Shown in pieces: positions 5,948 through 9,614 of a stretch of 9,614 nt of DNA. The notes under the pieces are model-generated. The model saw only the letters and a list, made by a program, of their open reading frames with translations. It was not told the origin of the DNA and made no database searches. The position numbers and the translations under genes were made by a program. How positions within the stretch are numbered: position 1 is the first letter of the stretch; each line of letters starts with the position of its first letter. This stretch comes from Gammaproteobacteria bacterium (GTDB lineage: Bacteria > Pseudomonadota > Gammaproteobacteria > Pseudomonadales > Porticoccaceae): assembly GCA_006227015.1 (NCBI GenBank), contig SBGI01000083.1, forward strand, positions 1-9,614, written 5' to 3'.

Positions 5948-7035
5948 TTCTCTGCTCCCGCCAATTCCATTTTGATTTCATATCGCTCCATATTTGTGGA
6001 GGGATTGGCTGTAATGGGCGAGACAAACTGAACGTTCTGGAACTGTTCGGACCGTTCCAGCAACTCGATAAGGTCAGATGCCTTACTGGATTCCCCTTGT
6101 AGGTTGATACCCTCCGGGCTTACCCTGAGGCGAGAAACCCAAGTGTTGTCCGGCATCAAACTGGTCACTTCCTGAACGATCACCAGCTTGGACGCCTCGT
6201 GATTTTTGCGAGCCACCAGAGTGTCCTGAGCAGCCAGGCGAGAGGCCAGCAGAGATTGTTTATTGCCCACCACGGTTGCCGGTTCGCGGACTTCCGCGAC
6301 GCCTTCTTCCAGACGGGTAATTTGCTGATTGAGTTGGATTAGAGGGTATATAAGCAACGCGGCAGACAATGCCAGCACCAGTAGGCCCAATTGTTTAGCC
6401 CGGCCATTCCATAACGGCTCAATTTCCGGGCGAATATCGAGGGGCAACAAGTTTAGGGTAGCTACCGGCGCAAGCACCTCCGGAAACAATACTTCCGGGG
6501 CTAAACCCAAAATCCGCAACTTCTCCAGCAGGTGGTCCAGGGCGCGGCGCGGCAACGCATAGAGTTTGACGTGTAACTGTTCATGTTCTGGGTAACGCCC
6601 GGCAACCTGGTAACCGAAAACCGCCTGCCCTCTCGGAAAAGGAGTAAGGCGATCAATTTCAAAGCCAAGCACACTACCCAGGTTGGCCTCGGTTGCCATT
6701 GGCAGGAACTGGCCGCTGACCAGTAGCTGGTCAGCCGACAGAGTGATGTTTACATTTAGCCCTGCCGGCAGATCTCGCAGCGTATCTTCCCGGAACGCCT
6801 GCAGCTCCGGCTCATCACTACCCAGTAGGTCTATCACGCCCAACAGTCGCTCGCTCTTGTCCGTTGACAACTGGAAACGGGCAACTTTTTGCTCGACATG
6901 GATATTAAGTACTGTTGATTGTCGGGCAAAAAAACGAATGACGGGACCGGGAGCAGCATCACGCAGTTCGCCCACCCACCAGTCCCAGAGCTCTCTGAGC
7001 CGGTCCATGCTCTGCTGTTGTGACTTTAATTCCAT
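5944..7035 (-). CDS. gspL: Type II secretion system protein GspL with PilN-like C-terminus
   Basis: It couples the cytoplasmic ATPase GspE to the inner-membrane platform and binds GspM. The product is 363 aa. The cytoplasmic region (1 to about 212) carries FEIDRLTPFPRGQAVFGYQV (125-144), the common GspL/PilN-associated motif. One membrane segment lies at about 214-235. A coiled-coil-like stretch follows (235-285), then a PilN-like periplasmic domain (about 283-357) with MPDNTWVSRLRV and INLQGESSKASDLIELLERS. The ATG at 7035 is the only start after an in-frame stop at about 7072-7074. No strong Shine-Dalgarno precedes it; Met10 is an alternative. It follows a 105-nt gap after gspK, unusual in this packed operon. 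Confidence 0.93.
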   Translation of the reverse strand: MELKSQQQSMDRLRELWDWWVGELRDAAPGPVIRFFARQSTVLNIHVEQKVARFQLSTDKSERLLGVIDLLGSDEPELQAFREDTLRDLPAGLNVNITLSADQLLVSGQFLPMATEANLGSVLGFEIDRLTPFPRGQAVFGYQVAGRYPEHEQLHVKLYALPRRALDHLLEKLRILGLAPEVLFPEVLAPVATLNLLPLDIRPEIEPLWNGRAKQLGLLVLALSAALLIYPLIQLNQQITRLEEGVAEVREPATVVGNKQSLLASRLAAQDTLVARKNHEASKLVIVQEVTSLMPDNTWVSRLRVSPEGINLQGESSKASDLIELLERSEQFQNVQFVSPITANPSTNMERYEIKMELAGAEK

Positions 7036-7140
7036 GACCGAAGACGGTTCCCGACATTTCTTCTTGCCAGAGTATCACGCCCCGGCACGGACTCAAGAGA
7101 TCTAGAGAAAATCCCAAGTAACGACAAGCCGCCTTTACTT
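7036..7140 (-). other. Gap between gspK and gspL
   Basis: This 105-nt stretch is the longest gap within the gspH-D run. It carries no gene. A short 6-bp inverted repeat, AAGTAA/TTACTT, lies next to the gspK stop (7116-7140). No convincing promoter was found: TTGTCG and TAGATC at 17-nt spacing match poorly. Confidence 0.5.
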
Positions 7141-8121
7141 CTACTTCTGAGCACCTTCATCTTCCTCCCCACCAACCAGCTCGGCCTCAGCAGCTGCCCA
7201 TTCACGATCGTTGCGCTCGATAAAAGGCTGCCAGTCGATAGTTTCAATGGACATGCGGTTACGGCCCCGGCGCAGGCGCACAGTGGTACTCATGCCTGAC
7301 TCTTGACCTGATTCCGTGATACCTGCCGCCGTCAGGCTGTAAGTCACCCCTCGGGTACGGGACAGAAACTGCCGATCAATCACTGGTGGCGATGGCATGG
7401 GTAGGTTATCGCGGTGGTTCATGCGGCGCTGCTGAATGTAACTTTCCAGGGTCATCGGTGAGTCATCGGAGACCGCTGTCAGCACCTGTAACGACGCCAC
7501 CTCGGGATTGATTCCCTGGTGCCGCGAGTAAATGGTGACATAAGGCAGTACTGCACGATAAATTTCCGGGGTCATCCCCAGCACCTGCTGCAACTCTTCA
7601 ACACTGGTAAACGGTGCATCCTTGGCCCCCTCCAGCCTGCCTGCTGCCAGGTAATCTGTATCTTCTGCACCATTGAGCCGAGTCAAATCATCTTCATCCC
7701 GAAAGTCAGCGATGGCGTCCGCCAGCGCATCGGCAATTTCCTGCTCGACATCGAGACTGTAGAACAATCTGGCCAGCAACGGCTCCCTGGCGGCATTAAT
7801 ATCCACCTTGCCATTTTCATCACTGACTGTGACTTCCACATGACCACCGGGCAATTCCACATCAATGGTCTCGCCATCCGCCAACAACCTTTGTGTAGCA
7901 TCACGGGACAATAGATTCATGATGACCAACTGCACCCCACCCTCTGCCAGATAACGTGCCTGGGTGCCCCCCACCAGGGAAATCATCGCCTGAGTCGACT
8001 GACGGCTGGTATAGGACAGCCCCATGGCAATCACCGACAACAGTACGATTAACCACAGGACCGATACGAGGGCAAATCCCGCCGCCGGAATACTGCACAG
8101 GGCTATTTTACGGGCCATCAT
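7141..8121 (-). CDS. gspK: Type II secretion system minor pseudopilin GspK
   Basis: This is the largest minor pseudopilin. With GspI and GspJ it forms the tip that starts pseudopilus assembly. The 326-aa product has prepilin peptidase site AAG|FALVSVLWLIVLLSVIA, with cleavage after Gly15. Position +5 is Ser rather than Glu, as is normal for GspK. The periplasmic part has the typical DENGKVDINAAREPLLARLF block (about 101-120). An alpha-helical domain follows with DFRDEDD, FTSVEELQQVLGM and PYVTIYSRHQGINPEVAS. The C-terminal tail is acidic. The start is ATGATG, so Met1 or Met2 could be used; GGAG lies 7 nt before the first, and the gspJ stop TGA is embedded in it. Confidence 0.96.
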   Translation of the reverse strand: MMARKIALCSIPAAGFALVSVLWLIVLLSVIAMGLSYTSRQSTQAMISLVGGTQARYLAEGGVQLVIMNLLSRDATQRLLADGETIDVELPGGHVEVTVSDENGKVDINAAREPLLARLFYSLDVEQEIADALADAIADFRDEDDLTRLNGAEDTDYLAAGRLEGAKDAPFTSVEELQQVLGMTPEIYRAVLPYVTIYSRHQGINPEVASLQVLTAVSDDSPMTLESYIQQRRMNHRDNLPMPSPPVIDRQFLSRTRGVTYSLTAAGITESGQESGMSTTVRLRRGRNRMSIETIDWQPFIERNDREWAAAEAELVGGEEDEGAQK

Positions 8122-8843
8122 TGCTGGTCTCCGGCAAACAGCTCCTGGCTGGCAAACCGCGGCGCTATGGCAATTTCTGGTAATTCAAATTCGTTGCCCT
8201 CACCATCCACCTCCGTCAGCTGCAGCTGGACCACCAGAGGTGTGCGGGTGCTGTTTTCCCATTCGTCCTCCCAGCCTTCAACACCCTGCTGGTCGCGGCT
8301 GTAATAGCGCAGCTCACCCAACACCACATCATCGGAGATAATCAGCCGAGAAACCTGCAGGTCTTCTGGCTCGCGGTCTTCACGGAACTCCTGATCGTCA
8401 TAATAGGGCGCCCCCTCGTCATCCAGAAATACTGTTTCTCCCGGCAGATAGGGCAGGTAGTCCATAACCAGTTGGTAATGATCTGTCTCATCATTCCAGA
8501 TAGTTTTCAGCGACCACCAATAAAGGCTACCGTCGTTGCGAAAAGTGGGAAACGGCGCCACAAAATGCACCGAGCGCTCATTCCCCATAAAGGTCGAAAT
8601 CAATTCACTATTGTCTGTACGCACCCGAAAAAAGCGCATATTGCCCAACTGCTTACGCAACAGATTGGCTACCAGCAAACGGTGCTCGGCTACATCTTGT
8701 TTGGCAGTGACCTTGTCCCAAGTTTGAGTAGAAACCCGCAATGCCCCAATCATCAACACCGCGATCAGTGACACCAGCAACAGTGCCACCTGCAATTCCA
8801 CCAGAGTGAAACCCACCACCCGGTTGGAATGGCGCCAGTTCAC
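8118..8843 (-). CDS. gspJ: Type II secretion system minor pseudopilin GspJ
   Basis: It is part of the GspI-J-K tip complex. The product is 241 aa. The start codon is GTG at 8843, with GGGAG 7 nt upstream and a 4-nt overlap with the gspI stop. The prepilin motif VVG|FTLVELQVALLLVSLIAVL gives cleavage after Gly11, with Glu at +5. The long N-terminal helix continues to about residue 70. The globular part is beta-rich with an Asp/Glu-rich loop around 145-165, and residues FVAPFP and VVLGELRYYS are typical of GspJ. It overlaps gspK by 4 nt. Confidence 0.95.
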   Translation of the reverse strand: MNWRHSNRVVGFTLVELQVALLLVSLIAVLMIGALRVSTQTWDKVTAKQDVAEHRLLVANLLRKQLGNMRFFRVRTDNSELISTFMGNERSVHFVAPFPTFRNDGSLYWWSLKTIWNDETDHYQLVMDYLPYLPGETVFLDDEGAPYYDDQEFREDREPEDLQVSRLIISDDVVLGELRYYSRDQQGVEGWEDEWENSTRTPLVVQLQLTEVDGEGNEFELPEIAIAPRFASQELFAGDQQ

Positions 8844-9262
8844 TGCGTCACTCCCAGGCGAATGGTGGAAAGTTCAAGTTTACGTTTGCGGTACCCTCCC
8901 CAAGTCACTTCCACGTTGTAGTGATAGGGGCGGTAGACATTTTCCGGATCAATAAAACCGTTGTTATTGAACAGGCGGTTGTCCGTCGACGGTTTGTATT
9001 CGCTGATCCTGCTACGCCAACGGTACTGGTCGCCCACCTTGCCGGTATCGGTACCGGCATGGTTTTCCTGGGCAATCAACAGTGCCATTTGGGTTTCCGC
9101 AATGGCTAGCGCCTGCGCGTAATCATCCGTTACCCGAGCTGCCGTCGACACACTGGACATAATCTGCAGCACAACGGTGACACATATACCCAAAATGGCC
9201 AGTGCCACAATCACTTCCAGCAATGAAAAGCCCTTCTCCCGGCGGCGGCTACTGCTCAACAA
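8840..9262 (-). CDS. gspI: Type II secretion system minor pseudopilin GspI
   Basis: It is a small minor pseudopilin that nucleates the GspI-J-K tip. The product is 140 aa. The prepilin motif REKG|FSLLEVIVALAILGI gives cleavage after Gly11, with Glu at +5. ALAIAETQM and the later VEVTW region are typical of GspI. The start is TTG at 9262, with a full GGAGG 6 nt upstream; a second TTG at 9259 is also possible. An in-frame stop at 9278-9280 rules out anything further upstream. It overlaps gspH by 14 nt. Confidence 0.94.
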   Translation of the reverse strand: MLSSSRRREKGFSLLEVIVALAILGICVTVVLQIMSSVSTAARVTDDYAQALAIAETQMALLIAQENHAGTDTGKVGDQYRWRSRISEYKPSTDNRLFNNNGFIDPENVYRPYHYNVEVTWGGYRKRKLELSTIRLGVTQ

Positions 9263-9614
9263 TGGCCACCTCCCCCGTCAGCCAGTTCACGGACAGCTGC
9301 CAACTTCCGTTGTCGGATGACAACGTAAGCAAGCCACCATTGGATGAGCCGTCGGGATAGAAAAAAATCCCCGGGCGGGTAGTCGTCACATCTTGGTTGG
9401 CAGGGTCAATGTAGAGGCTTACTTTCTCCGGCAGCTCCACCTTCATGCCGCCCGGCAGCACTTGATATGAATTATTCTCGGGCAGAGTGACGATACCAAG
9501 AGAAAGGCTTTCCGCCACCGCCCTGGCTCGGGTCTGGCGCATCAGGGCCACCAGCTTGCGCGCCTCGGTTTTCAGTTCGGCACTTTCCGTTCCCGCGGAA
9601 AACCTTGTGGCTGC
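9249..9614 (-). CDS. gspH: Type II secretion system minor pseudopilin GspH (partial, 5' end outside window)
   Basis: The frame stays open from the stop at 9249 to the right edge, giving 121 visible residues; the prepilin leader and N-terminal helix are lost. Visible marks of GspH are the helix end ELKTEARKLVALMRQTRARAVAESLSLG, written here as ELKTEARKLV then ALMRQTRARA, plus FYPDGSSNGG and NWLTGEVAIVEQ at the C-terminus. The GTG at 9551 inside the frame is not the start, since conserved GspH sequence continues before it. GspH sits below the I-J-K tip in the pseudopilus. gspG is expected just upstream. Confidence 0.9.
   Translation of the reverse strand, partial: AATRFSAGTESAELKTEARKLVALMRQTRARAVAESLSLGIVTLPENNSYQVLPGGMKVELPEKVSLYIDPANQDVTTTRPGIFFYPDGSSNGGLLTLSSDNGSWQLSVNWLTGEVAIVEQ
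9269..9273 (-). promoter_or_regulatory. Shine-Dalgarno deciding the TTG start of gspI
   Basis: GGAGG lies 6 nt before the TTG at 9262 and inside the gspH coding sequence. No ATG or GTG is available in frame before the upstream stop, so this site decides the start. Confidence 0.7.

Overview
The window reads almost entirely on the minus strand. It holds the downstream part of a type II secretion system (T2SS) operon, its terminator, a regulatory region of about 750 bp, and the first 617 codons of a large exported surface-type protein that runs off the left edge. The gene order, read 5'->3' on the minus strand, is gspH (cut by the right edge), gspI, gspJ, gspK, gspL, gspM, a gspC-like gene (gspN/xpsN type), gspD, terminator, CRP-linked regulatory region, surface protein. 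The order H-I-J-K-L-M-N-D, with the secretin last and a short HR-domain protein just before it, is the Xanthomonas xps layout rather than the E. coli/Klebsiella C-D-E-F layout. The GspMb-type GspM, the CRP site and the moderate GC content suggest a gammaproteobacterium, possibly marine or environmental. I cannot place the genus from this window.

Region 2604-9614: the genes are tightly packed. There are 4-nt overlaps at gspI/gspJ, gspJ/gspK and gspL/gspM, a 1-nt overlap at gspM/gspN and a 14-nt overlap at gspH/gspI. Two gaps break the pattern: 105 nt between gspK and gspL, and 63 nt with an 8-bp inverted repeat between gspN and gspD. The products build the minor pseudopilins of the tip (H, I, J, K), the inner-membrane platform (L, M), the inner-to-outer membrane connector (N) and the outer-membrane secretin (D). 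GspE, GspF and GspG should lie upstream, beyond the right edge.

Region 1854-2603: gspD is followed 18 nt later by a perfect 10-bp terminator hairpin. About 240 bp further is a consensus CRP palindrome with a plausible -10 element at Class II spacing. If transcription starts there, the next mRNA has a 5' leader of about 430 nt. The leader is rich in predicted stem-loops, including one that abuts the Shine-Dalgarno sequence.

Region 1-1853: this is an exported protein with a Sec signal peptide, a beta-rich N-terminal region, an SdrD B-like domain with an EF-hand-like Asp/Asn loop, then tandem prealbumin-fold-like units with a 113-residue period. Its low-GC look differs from the T2SS genes. Its position next to the operon makes it a candidate T2SS cargo, but that is inference. 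No wholly new system can be demonstrated here. The least explained part is the CRP-linked structured leader feeding a large surface protein.
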